From Halomonas sp. A40-4 (GTDB lineage Bacteria > Pseudomonadota > Gammaproteobacteria > Pseudomonadales > Halomonadaceae), in assembly GCF_015767635.1 (NCBI RefSeq), contig NZ_CP065230.1, positions 2,294,001-2,358,000 on the forward strand: a stretch of DNA of 64,000 nucleotides, in the 5' to 3' direction. Shown here piece after piece: positions 35,396 through 46,600 of this stretch (the first letter of the stretch is position 1; each line of letters opens with the position of its first letter). Both the position numbers and the translations under genes were made by a program. The notes beneath the pieces were generated by a model that saw only the letters and a list, made by a program, of their open reading frames with translations, ran no database searches and was not told the origin of the DNA.

Positions 35396-36858
35396 AGGTC
35401 TACCTCATTTAACGCCAACTGGGCTTGCGCCAGGCGCAGCGAGATACCGCCGACATCCCCGGCACCCTGGGTAATCAAAATGTCGCCGGGGCGCAGCACG
35501 TGACTTAGCAGGTTAGGCAATTCGTGTTTATGCTCGACAAATAGCGGATCGACCTCGCCACGCTGACGAATCGAACCCGCCAGCGTACGGCCTTCTGCCC
35601 CGGGAATCACCGCTTCACCAGCGCTATAAACGTCCAACAGCACGAGCGTGTCCACCTGGGAGAGCACCCGGACAAAATCCTCGTATAAATCGCGCGTCCG
35701 GCTATAACGATGCGGCTGATAAAGCATCACCAAACGCCGCTCAGGCCACCCCGCCCGAACCGCCTGAATGACCATATCCACTTCCCGAGGATGATGACCA
35801 TAATCATCCACCAGCATGACGTCACCGCCCGTCGGGCTGGGGTAATGGCCATGCACCTGAAAGCGGCGCCCTACCCCAGCAAAGCTCGCCAGGGCGCGCG
35901 TGATCGCCTCATCACTGACACCCGCATCGGTGGCCACCACGATGGCCGCCATCGCGTTCAATGCGTTGTGACGTCCCGGCATGGCCAGTCGTATGGGTAG
36001 CGGGTCGGCATCACCTGGACGCAATGCGGTAAACGATACCTCGCCCCCTTGCTGCTCAAAATCGGTGATTCGGTAGTCGGCATCCGCGTCGAACCCGTAG
36101 GTGACGAACTGACGTTTCACCTGGTCACAGAGCTCGCGCACATTGGCATCATCCGTGCAAAGCACCGCCAGTCCGTAGAAAGGCAGATTATGAAGAAATT
36201 CGACAAACGTGCTTTTAAGACGCGAGAAGTCACCACCGTAAGTTGCCATGTGGTCGGCATCGATATTGGTAACGATGGAGACCATCGGCTGCAGGTGCAG
36301 GAATGACGCATCGGATTCATCGGCCTCGGCCACCAGATAATCACCCTCACCCAGCCTTGCATTGGCACCCGCGCTGGTCAGCTTGCCACCGATCACAAAC
36401 GTCGGGTCAAGGCCGCCCTCGGCCAGTATCGTTGCCGTCAAACTGGTGGTCGTGGTTTTGCCATGGGTACCGGCCACCGCGATGCCGTGGCGAAAGCGCA
36501 TCAGTTCTGCGAGCATTTCAGCGCGACGCACCACCGGTACGCGGTGATCGTTGGCCCAGCGAATTTCTGGATTCGTCGGATCGATGGCGCTCGATACCAC
36601 CACGACATCCGCCCCCGACACGTGTGCCTCAGCGTGACCGATCGATATACTGACACCACACTGGCTCAAACGCTCGGTAACGGGCGAAGGTTTCAAATCG
36701 CTGCCGCTGACAGCGTAGCCCTGGTTGGCTAGCACCTCCGCGATGCCACACATACCTGCACCGCCGATGCCAACAAAATGAATGCGCCGAATGCGGCGCA
36801 TGCCGCGACCAGTGGGGGCGGTCGTTGCTGATGCCGCCTTGGTTACAGAGTGGGTCAC
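35392..36858 (-). CDS. murC: UDP-N-acetylmuramate--L-alanine ligase MurC
   Basis: Adds L-Ala to UDP-MurNAc. The 488-residue product has [18 protein letters not shown] near the start, the ATP loop GTHGKTTTT, and the C-terminal Mur ligase domain with YGHHPREV. The frame is open to 36891, but GTG at 36858, overlapping the murG stop (GTGA) and preceded by AAGGAGA, is the best start and matches the E. coli N-terminal extension length. Confidence 0.95.
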   Translation of the reverse strand: MTHSVTKAASATTAPTGRGMRRIRRIHFVGIGGAGMCGIAEVLANQGYAVSGSDLKPSPVTERLSQCGVSISIGHAEAHVSGADVVVVSSAIDPTNPEIRWANDHRVPVVRRAEMLAELMRFRHGIAVAGTHGKTTTTSLTATILAEGGLDPTFVIGGKLTSAGANARLGEGDYLVAEADESDASFLHLQPMVSIVTNIDADHMATYGGDFSRLKSTFVEFLHNLPFYGLAVLCTDDANVRELCDQVKRQFVTYGFDADADYRITDFEQQGGEVSFTALRPGDADPLPIRLAMPGRHNALNAMAAIVVATDAGVSDEAITRALASFAGVGRRFQVHGHYPSPTGGDVMLVDDYGHHPREVDMVIQAVRAGWPERRLVMLYQPHRYSRTRDLYEDFVRVLSQVDTLVLLDVYSAGEAVIPGAEGRTLAGSIRQRGEVDPLFVEHKHELPNLLSHVLRPGDILITQGAGDVGGISLRLAQAQLALNEVDL

Positions 36859-37955
36859 ACAGTCTCTCCTTGCGGTATCACAGCCAGACACCCGTCGGCC
36901 AGGCGCTGGGTTGCTTCCAAGTAGGCAGCCTGGCGTGCATTAGCGGCCATCGCCGCCAGGGTGTCAGGCGTTAATAAATTTGCCAATTCATGGCTAAGGC
37001 GCTCGGCGGTCAGCTCGGACTGGACGATGCACAGTGCCGCCTTTGCCTCGACAAGCACCTGGGCATTGACGCGTTGGTGATCATCTACCGCGAAAGGGAA
37101 AGGCACCAGCAAGGCTGGCTTGGCCGCTGCCGCCAGCTCCGCAACGGTCAATGCCCCGGCACGGCAAACCACTAGATCGGCCCAGTCATAAGCCGCCGCC
37201 ATGTCATCAATAAATGGTTCTACACGCGCCTCGACGTCCTGCTCGGCATACAGAGCCGCGGTATCAGCATCACGCGCCTTGCCGGCCTGATGCCATATAG
37301 CCGGCCGCTGCGCAGCCGCCAGACGGGCGACCGCTTCGGGCAGTCGCTCGTTAAGGGCAACAGCGCCCAGTGAACCACCGACGACCAACAGGCGTAGAGG
37401 ACGGTCTGTCATGGTCGCCGAATCTCGCGGATGATCGCCCAAGGAGGCAATATCCTCGCGGACCGGATTGCCAATCACTTCCGCCCGTTGGCCAAAGGCC
37501 TGCGGAAAAGCCGCATAGGTGCGGGTAGCCAGGCGCGACAACACCCTGTTCGTCAATCCCGCCACCGCGTTCTGCTCATGAATCACCAGCGGAATGCCCA
37601 ATGTCCTGGCGGCCAGGCCGCCAGGACCACTGGCAAAACCACCCAACCCAACCACAACTTGAGGTTTGAATGCTGCCATGACACGGCGGGACTGACGTAC
37701 CGCGCGGCTCAGGTTCAAAGGTGCCTTCAGCCAGCCTGTCAGACCATTACCGCGCAGCCCTGAAATAGCAATGGTATGCAGAGTGATACCCGCGTCGGGC
37801 ACCAGCCGGTTTTCAATGCCTTTCGGACTACCCAGCCACTCAACTTCGACACCCTGAGCCATCAGAGCGCGCGCCAACGATAAAGCAGGCATCACGTGGC
37901 CCCCGGTTCCTCCTGCCATGATGAGCGCTCGGCGCGCTGGCTGTGTCACAGGCAA
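36855..37955 (-). CDS. murG: Lipid II synthase (GlcNAc transferase) MurG
   Basis: Peripheral inner-membrane GT28 glycosyltransferase that adds GlcNAc to lipid I. The 366-residue product has the first glycine-rich loop [16 protein letters not shown] near residue 13, the middle [12 protein letters not shown], a second loop [13 protein letters not shown] and the donor-site region [13 protein letters not shown]. It lies 14 bp downstream of ftsW. Confidence 0.96.
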   Translation of the reverse strand: MPVTQPARRALIMAGGTGGHVMPALSLARALMAQGVEVEWLGSPKGIENRLVPDAGITLHTIAISGLRGNGLTGWLKAPLNLSRAVRQSRRVMAAFKPQVVVGLGGFASGPGGLAARTLGIPLVIHEQNAVAGLTNRVLSRLATRTYAAFPQAFGQRAEVIGNPVREDIASLGDHPRDSATMTDRPLRLLVVGGSLGAVALNERLPEAVARLAAAQRPAIWHQAGKARDADTAALYAEQDVEARVEPFIDDMAAAYDWADLVVCRAGALTVAELAAAAKPALLVPFPFAVDDHQRVNAQVLVEAKAALCIVQSELTAERLSHELANLLTPDTLAAMAANARQAAYLEATQRLADGCLAVIPQGETV

Positions 37956-37969
37956 CTCCTTAAGCTTGA

Positions 37970-39151
37970 TTATGAGAGGCGTGGTTCACGACGCGGGCGA
38001 TAGGGCGTCGAGGCACGTTTTGGCTGTTGGCGCGTTTCCACATCGGTGCGCAACAACAAACCGATCATGACGCCGGTCACCAGCAAGCTGGAACCGCCAT
38101 AGCTCATCAGTGGTAGCGTCAATCCTTTGGTTGGCAGCAGTCCAGAGCTTACCGCCATGTTGATAAACGCCTGAGCCGCAATAATGAAACCAATACCATA
38201 GCTGACATAAGCGCCAAACAGATGCCCTGACAGCTCAGCTCGACGCCCTACCAACATGGCCCGGGCAATCAACAGCGTAAATAACACCACCACTGTGATG
38301 GCGCCCAACATCCCCAACTCTTCGGCGACCACTGCAAAAATAAAATCGGTATGCGCCTCGGGGAGGTAATGCAACTTCTGCACGCTGTTGCCAAGCCCGG
38401 TACCGGTGACATGACCACGGCCAAAGGCAATCAGTGCCTGGGTCAGCTGATACCCCGTCGCGAACTGATCGGCCCATGGGTCCAAAAAACTGGTCCAGCG
38501 AGCCAGCCGGTAGGGTTCAAGCGCCACCATCATCACCGCACCCGTCGCCAACAGGCTGCCACTACCAATCAATAAAGTTAGCGACGCCCCCGCCATCATC
38601 AGCATACCAATCACGCACGCTGCAAATACCACCATACCGCCAAAATCGGGCGCTAAAAATAACAGCCCGGCCGGCACGGCCAATACGGCCAGTGGCCGCC
38701 ATATGCTGAATGGCTTGCGTCTGAGGTCGTAAGCAAAGCGTGACATGAAAGCTGCCATATAAAGAATCAAGCCAATCTTGGCGAGCTCGGATACCTGCAG
38801 GCTAGGCAATGGGCCGGGCAGTGCAATCCAGCGTTTGCTGCCGTTGATTTCCTGACCGATGAACAGAACCAGTGTCAGAAGGAAAATATTGACAAGCAGA
38901 ATCAGACTGGCGTTTTGACGCCAGACCTCCAGCGGAAGACACAACATCACCAGGCATGCCGCTATGCCGAGCAGCAAGAACACACCATGCTGCTGTGCAT
39001 AGTGATAGCTGTCATCGACCAACCCGATAGAGGCCGAACTCACCATCACCCAGCCGAAACCCGCTAGCGCCACCGCCACCACGATCAACCAGACGTCACA
39101 GGGCGCCCCTTGGGTAGATAGTTTTTGGCGTAGATCCTGGAATCGCTTCAT
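37970..39151 (-). CDS. ftsW: Septal glycan polymerase FtsW
   Basis: SEDS-family peptidoglycan glycosyltransferase that works with FtsI at the septum. The 393-residue product has about ten transmembrane helices, with SEDS features such as a QALIAFGRGHVTGTGLGNSVQK loop (written here in part: GTGLGNS-QKLHYLPEAHTDFIF) carrying the conserved Asp, and a Pro/Gly-rich LTLPLMSYGGSS near the C-terminus. The ATG at 39151 overlaps the murD stop (ATGA); a longer frame to 39271 lies inside murD. Confidence 0.95.
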   Translation of the reverse strand: MKRFQDLRQKLSTQGAPCDVWLIVVAVALAGFGWVMVSSASIGLVDDSYHYAQQHGVFLLLGIAACLVMLCLPLEVWRQNASLILLVNIFLLTLVLFIGQEINGSKRWIALPGPLPSLQVSELAKIGLILYMAAFMSRFAYDLRRKPFSIWRPLAVLAVPAGLLFLAPDFGGMVVFAACVIGMLMMAGASLTLLIGSGSLLATGAVMMVALEPYRLARWTSFLDPWADQFATGYQLTQALIAFGRGHVTGTGLGNSVQKLHYLPEAHTDFIFAVVAEELGMLGAITVVVLFTLLIARAMLVGRRAELSGHLFGAYVSYGIGFIIAAQAFINMAVSSGLLPTKGLTLPLMSYGGSSLLVTGVMIGLLLRTDVETRQQPKRASTPYRPRREPRLS

Positions 39152-40536
39152 GACGTTGCCTCGCTGGAGAATCGTGCCTTTTGCTCTACCCATTGACGAA
39201 AGGCATCGCCTCTTGCCTGGTAATTGACGAATTGGTCCAGACTCGCACAGGCCGGCGACAGCAGCACACAATCACCGGGTTTCGCAAGCGCATATGCTTC
39301 TTGCATGGCATGCTCCAGCCCTTCCACCAGACGCGTCTCGACGTGGTCAGCCAACGCCTCATCCAGCCGCAATGCATCTTGGCCGAACAAGATAACGCAG
39401 CGTGCGCTGGCGCTTAATGGCGCCGCCAGGGGAGAAAAATCGGCCCCCTTCCCCACCCCGCCTGCCAGCAATATCAACCGACCTGTTAAGCTGGCGCTAA
39501 TGCCTTCAATGGCCGCAAGGGTCGCTCCCACATTGGTACCCTTGCTATCGTTCACCCATTTAACGCCGTCGAGTTCAACGATTAGCTCGCTGCGATGGGG
39601 CAATCCCTTAAAGCCCTTTAATGCCTCGCACATGGCCGTTTGATCAAACCCCAATGCGTCCCCCATGGCCAGGGCGGCCAACCCGTTAACGTAATGATGC
39701 TGGCCTACCATCGCCAATTGATCGGCGGCAAGCCAAGGCGCTTTCCCCTTCATCAGGGTTAACTGCCCCTGCTCTATCGCCAACCCAAAATCACGACTGC
39801 CTGGCGCCTGATTGCCAAAGCGAGTCAGCGTGGCAACCGGCTCGTTGGGAAACGTCATGGGATCATCGGCATTGACAACAGCATGCTGGGCACCGTGAAA
39901 AATGGCTTGCTTGGCACGACAATAGCCTTGCATATCGCCATGTCGGTCCAGGTGATCTTCCGATAAATTTAAAAAGGCGGCTACCGCCGCCCCAAGGCGG
40001 GGGGTGGTTTCGAGCTGAAAACTGGAAAGCTCAAGGATGAATAGCTCAGCGTCAGGCTGTTGCGCCAATAGATCCAGTGCCGGGGTGCCGAGATTACCGC
40101 CAACAGCGGCGTTGACACCTGACACCTGGGCCATCTGCCCGAGCAGGGTTGTCACGCTTGACTTGGCATTCGAGCCGGTAATCGCGGCAATGGGGGCAGA
40201 TGCTGCACGCACAAAAAGGGCCATTTCGCCGACCAGCCGGGGCTCGCCAGTACGGGGGTTCATCTGCGCCGCCAGCGGCGCTAAGGTCGGATGATGGGGG
40301 TCGACACCCGGGCTCACCACGACTTCTTCCACCGCGTCAATATCCAGGACCTCGAGGGGGCCGCAATGAACGACCACGTCAGGATGGGCGCTGTGGAACG
40401 CAGCCATTTCAGGTGGTTCCTCGCGGGTGTCCGCCACCATGAACGACACGCCCTGTCGCGCCAAGTGGCGACATATCGCCCGCCCCGAGATTCCCAGCCC
40501 CACGACGAGCGTTATTCCTGGTGGAACATGAACCAT
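39148..40536 (-). CDS. murD: UDP-MurNAc-L-Ala--D-Glu ligase MurD
   Basis: Adds D-glutamate to the muropeptide precursor. The 462-residue product has a Rossmann start TLVVGLGISGRAICRHLA, the ATP loop ITGSNAKSSVTTL (Asn-Ala-Lys-Ser replaces the usual Gly-Thr-Asn-Gly-Lys, as in many gammaproteobacterial MurD), and the C-terminal domain with LLSPACASLDQF. The ATG at 40536 follows GAGGGAG and is preferred to the one at 40560. Confidence 0.95.
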   Translation of the reverse strand: MVHVPPGITLVVGLGISGRAICRHLARQGVSFMVADTREEPPEMAAFHSAHPDVVVHCGPLEVLDIDAVEEVVVSPGVDPHHPTLAPLAAQMNPRTGEPRLVGEMALFVRAASAPIAAITGSNAKSSVTTLLGQMAQVSGVNAAVGGNLGTPALDLLAQQPDAELFILELSSFQLETTPRLGAAVAAFLNLSEDHLDRHGDMQGYCRAKQAIFHGAQHAVVNADDPMTFPNEPVATLTRFGNQAPGSRDFGLAIEQGQLTLMKGKAPWLAADQLAMVGQHHYVNGLAALAMGDALGFDQTAMCEALKGFKGLPHRSELIVELDGVKWVNDSKGTNVGATLAAIEGISASLTGRLILLAGGVGKGADFSPLAAPLSASARCVILFGQDALRLDEALADHVETRLVEGLEHAMQEAYALAKPGDCVLLSPACASLDQFVNYQARGDAFRQWVEQKARFSSEATS

Positions 40537-40592
40537 CCCGGCTCCCTCACACCGACCCATGTCTGGCCCGGCCGCATTGAAAATGAAAAAAC

Positions 40593-41675
40593 TTAACGGA
40601 CTTTCAGCGTGGCTAGACCCAGCAACACCAGTACCACGGTAATGATCCAGAAGCGCACGATCACCCGCGGCTCTGGCCAGCCTTTCAGCTCATAGTGGTG
40701 ATGTAGAGGCGCCATTCGGAAAATCCGGCGTCCAGTAAGCTTGTAGGAACCAACCTGCAAAATGACCGAGACGGTCTCCAGAACGAAAATACCGCCCATG
40801 ATGAACAACACGATTTCCTGGCGGACAATAACGGCGACGACGCCAAGCGCAGCGCCCAGTGCGAGCGCTCCCACGTCGCCCATAAAGACTTGTGCAGGGT
40901 AGGTATTGAACCAAAGAAAACCCAATCCAGCGCCCGCTATCGTGGCGCAAAAAACAGCCAGCTCTCCGGTGCCCAGAATAAACGGGATATGCAGATAATC
41001 AGCGAAAAGTGCGTTGCCGCTGGCATAGGCAAAAATCGCCAGCCCCATCGCCACCAGCACCGTCGGCATGATAGCCAGGCCATCCAGGCCATCGGTCAGG
41101 TTGACGGCATTGGAGCTACCGACAATCACCAGATAGGTTAGCAGGATATAAAAAACACCCAGAGGAATCGCGACGTCTTTCAACGTCGGTATCAACAAGC
41201 TGGTCTCGACCGCCGAGGCTGCGGTAAAGTAAAGAATCAGTGCCGCACTCAAGCCGACCACTGATTGCCAGAAATATTTCCAGCGTGCCGGTAAACCCCG
41301 AGGATTTTTCTCGACCACCTTGCGGTAATCATCTATCCAGCCAATCGCGCCAAACCCCAGTGTCACGCCTAGCACGACCCATACGTAGTGATTGGTCAGG
41401 TCCCCCCACATCAAGGTGCTGATGGCCATGGCCATCAGAATCATCGCCCCTCCCATGGTCGGCGTGCCGGCTTTTGAGAGGTGTGATTGCGGACCGTCAT
41501 CACGCACGGCCTGGCCAATTTGCCCTTCGACCAGCCGCCTTATCACCCAGGGCCCTAGCCATAAGCACAGAAACAAGGCTGTCAGGGCGGCTAAAATCAC
41601 CCGTAAGGTTAAATAGTTAAAGACTTGAAAGGCAGATTGATACTGCGACAGAAAATTCGCCAAGTGAAGTAACAT
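40593..41675 (-). CDS. mraY: Phospho-MurNAc-pentapeptide transferase MraY
   Basis: Makes lipid I from UDP-MurNAc-pentapeptide and undecaprenyl phosphate. The 360-residue product is a ten-helix membrane protein with the family motifs KAGTPTMGG, the aspartate pair [17 protein letters not shown], and the metal/His motif [14 protein letters not shown]. Length equals E. coli MraY. It lies between murF (9-bp gap) and murD. Confidence 0.97.
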   Translation of the reverse strand: MLLHLANFLSQYQSAFQVFNYLTLRVILAALTALFLCLWLGPWVIRRLVEGQIGQAVRDDGPQSHLSKAGTPTMGGAMILMAMAISTLMWGDLTNHYVWVVLGVTLGFGAIGWIDDYRKVVEKNPRGLPARWKYFWQSVVGLSAALILYFTAASAVETSLLIPTLKDVAIPLGVFYILLTYLVIVGSSNAVNLTDGLDGLAIMPTVLVAMGLAIFAYASGNALFADYLHIPFILGTGELAVFCATIAGAGLGFLWFNTYPAQVFMGDVGALALGAALGVVAVIVRQEIVLFIMGGIFVLETVSVILQVGSYKLTGRRIFRMAPLHHHYELKGWPEPRVIVRFWIITVVLVLLGLATLKVR

Positions 41676-41684
41676 GAACGGCGT

Positions 41685-43043
41685 TTACCTTATCTTATCC
41701 GTGCGCAGGGCGGTGACAACTTGTTCCATGCCTGCGCTGCGCGACCCTTTTACCAGCAGGCTGGCATTGGGCGGCAACGTATTATGAAGATGACGCACAA
41801 GCGTCGCGTGATCATTAAAATTCAACCCACCATCAAAGGCATCGCTGGCCGGCTTGGCCACTTCCCCCAGCGTTAACAGAAGATCAACACCCAACTGGGC
41901 CGCATACCGGCCGATATCAGCATGCAAAGCGTTGGAGTCGCTACCCAGCTCCCCCATTGCCCCCAAGGCACACCAACGTGGCCCAGGAAGGCTCATCAAC
42001 GTATCCAGCGCGGCTTTTACAGCGCCAGGGTTGGCGTTATAGCTATCATCAAGCACGTTTGCACCACGTAAGCCGGGTAGCACACCCAGCCGGTTAGGCA
42101 GTGCGGACAAGCACGCCAGACGCTCGATTACCTGCGCCGACGACACGCCCAGGGAGAGCGCCGCCGCCGCCGCCGCAAGCGCATTACTCACATTATGCTT
42201 GCCCAGCAGCGGTAAATGCACCCGCCCAAGGGATTGGCCTTGATAGTTAAGCGTGAAAGCATAACGCCCTTGGGAGTCACAGGAAAGCGCTTCGGCCCAG
42301 ATATCGGCCGGTGCCTTGATGCTGAAGCTGATGACACGACGCGGCGCAGCACAGGCCGCCCAGTAGGCATAATAGTGATCGTCGCGATTTAGAACCGCCA
42401 CGCCATCGTCCGCCAAACCGCTCAGCACTTCGCCCTTGGCCTGGGCAATCTGCCCCATACCGCCGAACTCGCCGACATGAGCACCGGTCACATTGGTAAT
42501 AACGGCGACCTGAGGCCGAGCCAGACGCGTCGTCCAGGCAATTTCCCCCAGATGATTGGCCCCCAACTCGACTACCGCCGCCTGGTGCCCTGGCGTCAAC
42601 GCCAGCAAGGTTAACGGCGCCCCAATGTCATTGTTGAGGTTCCCCTGGGTGGAATGAACCGCGCCCAGCGGTGCCAGCAAGGCGGCCGTCATGTCTTTTA
42701 CCGTGGTTTTGCCGCTGTTGCCGGTCACCGCTACCAGCGGGCCTTGCCAGGCTTCGCGCGCGGCGGCTGACAGCAGCCCCAACCCCAGACGGGTATCAGG
42801 ACACACCAATTGTGGCAGCGGACTCTTCACTGGCGTTTGCACCACAGCCGCAGCCGCGCCCGCCTGCTGTGCCTCGGCCAATAGATCATGACCGTCAAAC
42901 CGTGGCCCCTTGAGGGCGACAAAGAGCCCTCCCGCCGCCATCTTGCGTGTATCGGTGACGACAGTACTGATGGGCATGTCCGCCAAGGATGGCGGCACTT
43001 CAACAGCGAGCGCCGCCGCCACGTGACCGAGGGTCCAGTCCAT
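41685..43043 (-). CDS. murF: UDP-MurNAc-tripeptide--D-Ala-D-Ala ligase MurF
   Basis: Adds the DdlB product to complete the pentapeptide precursor. The 452-residue product has an N-terminal uridine-binding domain (VVTDTRKMAAGGLFVALKG, in which SR-like residues contact substrate), the ATP loop VTGNSGKTTVKDM and the central NVTGAHVGEFGG. Its ATG directly follows the murE stop with no gap. Confidence 0.96.
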   Translation of the reverse strand: MDWTLGHVAAALAVEVPPSLADMPISTVVTDTRKMAAGGLFVALKGPRFDGHDLLAEAQQAGAAAAVVQTPVKSPLPQLVCPDTRLGLGLLSAAAREAWQGPLVAVTGNSGKTTVKDMTAALLAPLGAVHSTQGNLNNDIGAPLTLLALTPGHQAAVVELGANHLGEIAWTTRLARPQVAVITNVTGAHVGEFGGMGQIAQAKGEVLSGLADDGVAVLNRDDHYYAYWAACAAPRRVISFSIKAPADIWAEALSCDSQGRYAFTLNYQGQSLGRVHLPLLGKHNVSNALAAAAAALSLGVSSAQVIERLACLSALPNRLGVLPGLRGANVLDDSYNANPGAVKAALDTLMSLPGPRWCALGAMGELGSDSNALHADIGRYAAQLGVDLLLTLGEVAKPASDAFDGGLNFNDHATLVRHLHNTLPPNASLLVKGSRSAGMEQVVTALRTDKIR

Positions 43044-44528
43044 CTAGAGCGCCTCCCGAGCGGCCAGTGCGGACTGTACGGCCTCACCATCATGGTAGGG
43101 GTAGCGCACCCCTTTGATTTCCTGATAGGGCTCGTGACCTTTACCCGCCACCAGAATGACATCATCAGGGTTGGCGTGACGGACCGCATAAGCAATCGCC
43201 TCGCCTCGCTCGGCTATTTCCAACGGCTGAGCCTTCTGAGTGAAGCCTGCCAGAATGTCGGCGCGTATACTGTCGGCAGACTCACCCCGGGGATTATCAT
43301 CGGTCACGATCACGCCATCCGCATGCGCTTCTGCCACACGCGCCATCTCGGCGCGCTTGCCGGTATCACGTTCACCGCCACAGCCGAACACGCACCATAA
43401 TTTGCCCGCATGCCCATCAAGGGCGCGCAGTGCATTATCAAGCGCATCCGGCGTATGAGCATAATCGATCACCACACTGGGAGAGCCTGCCTGGCGGTAG
43501 CACTCCATGCGTCCCGGTACCGGGCTAAGCGACTCTGCCGCCTCAAACAGTGAATCCAGTGACTCGCCCAAACCGTATAGCGTTGCCATGGCCAGCAACA
43601 CGTTATCCAGATTAAAGCGCCCCATCAGTGACAGCGACAGCGTTTTTTCACCATCCGGCGTGGCGATCAGTGCCTGCTGGCCTTCACTATGCGGATTCCA
43701 GCCCACCACGCGCAGCGTGACGGCCTCTTCAGTGCCTGTCGCCAGGACGCGCACATGGCTATCGCAGCCGGCCAACATCAGACGAACGAGCGGGTCATCA
43801 CCGTTCATCACGGCAAGGGCAAGCTCAGTACGTCTGAACAACTTGGCCTTGGCAGCCGCATAGGCAGCCATACTGCCGTGATAATCCAGATGATCACGGC
43901 TCAAATTGGTGAACACGCCGGTCGTGATATCAACGCTATCCAGCCGGGATTGATCAAGGGCATGGGATGACACCTCCAGCGCCACACGCTTGACACCTTG
44001 ACGAGCCAACCCGCCCAGCGCCGCATGCATGGCAAGTGCGCCGGGCGTTGTCAGCCCGGTATCGCTCAGCGCGCCCAACCGGCCTACACCCAAGGTGCCG
44101 ATGACGCCAGCCGGTGTACCCAGTGCATCGCTTAACGCGGCAATGTAGTGCGTCACCGAGCTTTTCCCATTAGTTCCCGTGACCCCGATGACTTCAGGGC
44201 CCTGAGGCAATTGAAAAAGCGCACGCCCAAGCTCCCCAAGCCGTCGCGTCAGATAAGGTAACTGCAGAACACGGCCATTGAGCGTGATCTCACCATCGCT
44301 TGCATGTGCAAGCACCAGGCCCGCACCTGCTTCAAGGGCGCTATCAATAAAATCGCGACCGTCTAGCTGGCCGCCTGGAACGGCCACAAAAATATCGCCA
44401 GGGCCGATCTGGCGAGAATCGCTGGTAATATTGATATTGTCGGACAACGATGGCAGCGAGGCGGGCAGCCCACCGGCTGGCCACACCTTGGTGAGCGCTT
44501 GTATCACCTCATTCGGGCTGAGCGTCAT
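43044..44528 (-). CDS. murE: UDP-MurNAc-dipeptide--meso-DAP ligase MurE
   Basis: Adds meso-diaminopimelate to the precursor. The 494-residue product has SDSRQIGPGDIFVAVPG at the UDP site, the ATP loop VTGTNGKSSVTHYIA, and DNPRGESADSIRADI. DNPR is the motif that marks DAP (rather than lysine) specificity, so the cell wall should be A1-gamma type. It is 15 bp downstream of ftsI. Confidence 0.96.
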   Translation of the reverse strand: MTLSPNEVIQALTKVWPAGGLPASLPSLSDNINITSDSRQIGPGDIFVAVPGGQLDGRDFIDSALEAGAGLVLAHASDGEITLNGRVLQLPYLTRRLGELGRALFQLPQGPEVIGVTGTNGKSSVTHYIAALSDALGTPAGVIGTLGVGRLGALSDTGLTTPGALAMHAALGGLARQGVKRVALEVSSHALDQSRLDSVDITTGVFTNLSRDHLDYHGSMAAYAAAKAKLFRRTELALAVMNGDDPLVRLMLAGCDSHVRVLATGTEEAVTLRVVGWNPHSEGQQALIATPDGEKTLSLSLMGRFNLDNVLLAMATLYGLGESLDSLFEAAESLSPVPGRMECYRQAGSPSVVIDYAHTPDALDNALRALDGHAGKLWCVFGCGGERDTGKRAEMARVAEAHADGVIVTDDNPRGESADSIRADILAGFTQKAQPLEIAERGEAIAYAVRHANPDDVILVAGKGHEPYQEIKGVRYPYHDGEAVQSALAAREAL

Positions 44529-44543
44529 GCAATCTCCTTCCCA

Positions 44544-46250
44544 CTAGTCCGCCTCTCTATCAGGAGGCACGTCCAATAACCTTAGCGCATTACCTGTCAC
44601 ACTTGAGAATACCGGCGCTGCCACGGCACCCCCATAGAATTCGCCTGCCTTGGGATGGTCGATCATGACCACCGTCACGATGCGCGGATCCGAGATCGGG
44701 GCAATCCCGGCAAACACACTACGGTAAGCGTCTTTGGCATATCCCCCCTGGCCGGATTTACGAACCGTCCCGGTCTTACCACCTACACGATAACCTTCAA
44801 CCCGAGCTCGTCGGCCACCCGTATAAGCGGCGACCGAGCTTTCCAGAATATCCAGCAAGTCATTAGCAACCCGGGGCTCTATGGCAGGGATGCCTTGAGG
44901 TGACTCAGAAAGACGCAGCAGCGAGGGCGGCAAACGCTTGCCGTCATTGGCAAGCGCTGTATAAGCACTCGCCAACTGAACGGCTGAAACCGACAGGCCG
45001 TAGCCATAGGACAGTGCGGCCCGCTCGCTGCGCGACAGGCGTATCGGTGAGGGCAAGTGGCCGGTGGCTTCACCGGGGAATCCCGTTTCCGTACTTTGGC
45101 CAAGGCCAAGCTGCCGGTACTTTTCCCAGATCTCCGTGTCATCAAGCTCAAGGGCAAGATGCGACATGCCAATATTGGAGGACTTTTCGAGAATGCCCGC
45201 TAGATCCAGCTCACCGTAATTACGAAAATCGCGGATCGTGTACTCGTCGATCCGCATCCAGCCCGGTGACGTGTCCACAATGGTATCGCGATCAAAGCCC
45301 TCGTTTTCCAACACCGCCGACATCGCCAGCGGTTTCATTACCGAGCCGGGCTCGAAAACATCGACCAACGCCTGGTTGCGCAGCCCGCGGGGGTCTAGCC
45401 CTGCCCGATTATTCGGGTTATAGGAGGGTAGATTGGCCATGGCAAGCACTTCACCACTGCGGGCATCCATCATGACCAGAACACCACCATCCGCCTTGTT
45501 TTCAACGACCGCTGACCGGAGTTCCCGGTAGGCCATGTACTGCAATCGCTGATCAATTGAGAGGGTCAAATCGCCACCCGGCTGAGCTTCACGAATAACA
45601 TCCAGCTCCCTGACCAGTCGGCCACGACGATCCTTGATAATGCGTCGCTGCCCCGGACGACCGGCCAGGTGAGGCTGGTAGGCAAGCTCAAGCCCTTCCT
45701 GTCCGACATCATCAACGTTGGTCACGCCAAGCAGCTGTGCCGCCACTTCACCTGCGGGGTAGTAACGCTTGTATTCCCGCTGGGGGTAGACCCCTGGTGT
45801 GCGCAAATCGAGGATACGTTGAGCGGCTTCAGGCGTCATTTGGCGACGCAGGTACATGAACTCATGCTCGCTATAGCGCGCCACTCGAGCTTCAAACGAC
45901 TCCAGCGACATACCCAGTGCCTGGGCCAGGACGATACGCTGAATCGCATCGTCGGGTAGTTCCTGGGGGTTCGCCCAAAGCGTAACTACTGGCGTGGAGA
46001 TCGCCAGCGGCTCGCCATTGCGATCAGTAATCATCCCCCGGTGGGCAGGGATGACCTCATTACGCAGCGTACGCGCATCCCCCTGGCTTTGCAGAAAAGG
46101 TCGGTCGATCACCTGCAGCAAGGTAATCCGCCCTATCAGGATCGCGGACGCCAGGACAATAAGCAGCATGACAAAGAAAAACCGCCCACCCGGCAGCGGA
46201 GGAGCGACAGGCGCTTGGCGTGAACTGACGCCCCGGCGCTGAGTGCTCAT
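44544..46250 (-). CDS. ftsI: Septal transpeptidase FtsI (PBP3)
   Basis: Class B penicillin-binding protein that crosslinks septal peptidoglycan with FtsW. The 568-residue product has one N-terminal membrane anchor (about 24-46), the PBP dimer domain starting RGMITDRNG near 71, and a transpeptidase domain with Ser303-Val-Met-Lys306, SSN near 360 and KTGT near 493. All catalytic motifs are intact. Its ATG overlaps the ftsL stop (ATGA). Confidence 0.97.
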   Translation of the reverse strand: MSTQRRGVSSRQAPVAPPLPGGRFFFVMLLIVLASAILIGRITLLQVIDRPFLQSQGDARTLRNEVIPAHRGMITDRNGEPLAISTPVVTLWANPQELPDDAIQRIVLAQALGMSLESFEARVARYSEHEFMYLRRQMTPEAAQRILDLRTPGVYPQREYKRYYPAGEVAAQLLGVTNVDDVGQEGLELAYQPHLAGRPGQRRIIKDRRGRLVRELDVIREAQPGGDLTLSIDQRLQYMAYRELRSAVVENKADGGVLVMMDARSGEVLAMANLPSYNPNNRAGLDPRGLRNQALVDVFEPGSVMKPLAMSAVLENEGFDRDTIVDTSPGWMRIDEYTIRDFRNYGELDLAGILEKSSNIGMSHLALELDDTEIWEKYRQLGLGQSTETGFPGEATGHLPSPIRLSRSERAALSYGYGLSVSAVQLASAYTALANDGKRLPPSLLRLSESPQGIPAIEPRVANDLLDILESSVAAYTGGRRARVEGYRVGGKTGTVRKSGQGGYAKDAYRSVFAGIAPISDPRIVTVVMIDHPKAGEFYGGAVAAPVFSSVTGNALRLLDVPPDREAD

Positions 46251-46600
46251 GGCCGAATTACCTCAACGTCATCAACATCGGGAATACGCATCCCCAGACG
46301 CTGTGTGGCAATCTGCTCTATGCGCGCAGGCGTTGACCACGCGCCTTCCTCCAGCAGTAGCTGACCCCATTCAGTGTTCAACTGGTTCCGCTCTTGCTCT
46401 AGTTGCTGTAGCTGAGCGTACTGCCCCCGGGTCGCATGGGTGGTCACGACGACGCAAAAAGCCGTTGCCAGGCAGGCTAAAAAAAGCAGGCTAAGAGCCA
46501 CTGGCCAGGGCCGCAGACGTAAAGAAAACGGCCATCCGGCCTGCAAAGAAGACCACCACCGATCAAGTTGCTCCAAACTCATACTGACATCCGTGATCAC
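46247..46600 (-). CDS. ftsL: Cell division protein FtsL
   Basis: Small bitopic protein that with FtsB and FtsQ activates FtsWI. The product is up to 117 residues: a short cytoplasmic tail, one transmembrane helix ([21 protein letters not shown], about 35-55), then a periplasmic leucine-zipper-like coiled coil ([23 protein letters not shown]) and the membrane-distal [15 protein letters not shown] motif. The start could be GTG at 46600, overlapping the rsmH stop, or ATG at 46582; neither has a strong ribosome site. Confidence 0.9.
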   Translation of the reverse strand: MITDVSMSLEQLDRWWSSLQAGWPFSLRLRPWPVALSLLFLACLATAFCVVVTTHATRGQYAQLQQLEQERNQLNTEWGQLLLEEGAWSTPARIEQIATQRLGMRIPDVDDVEVIRP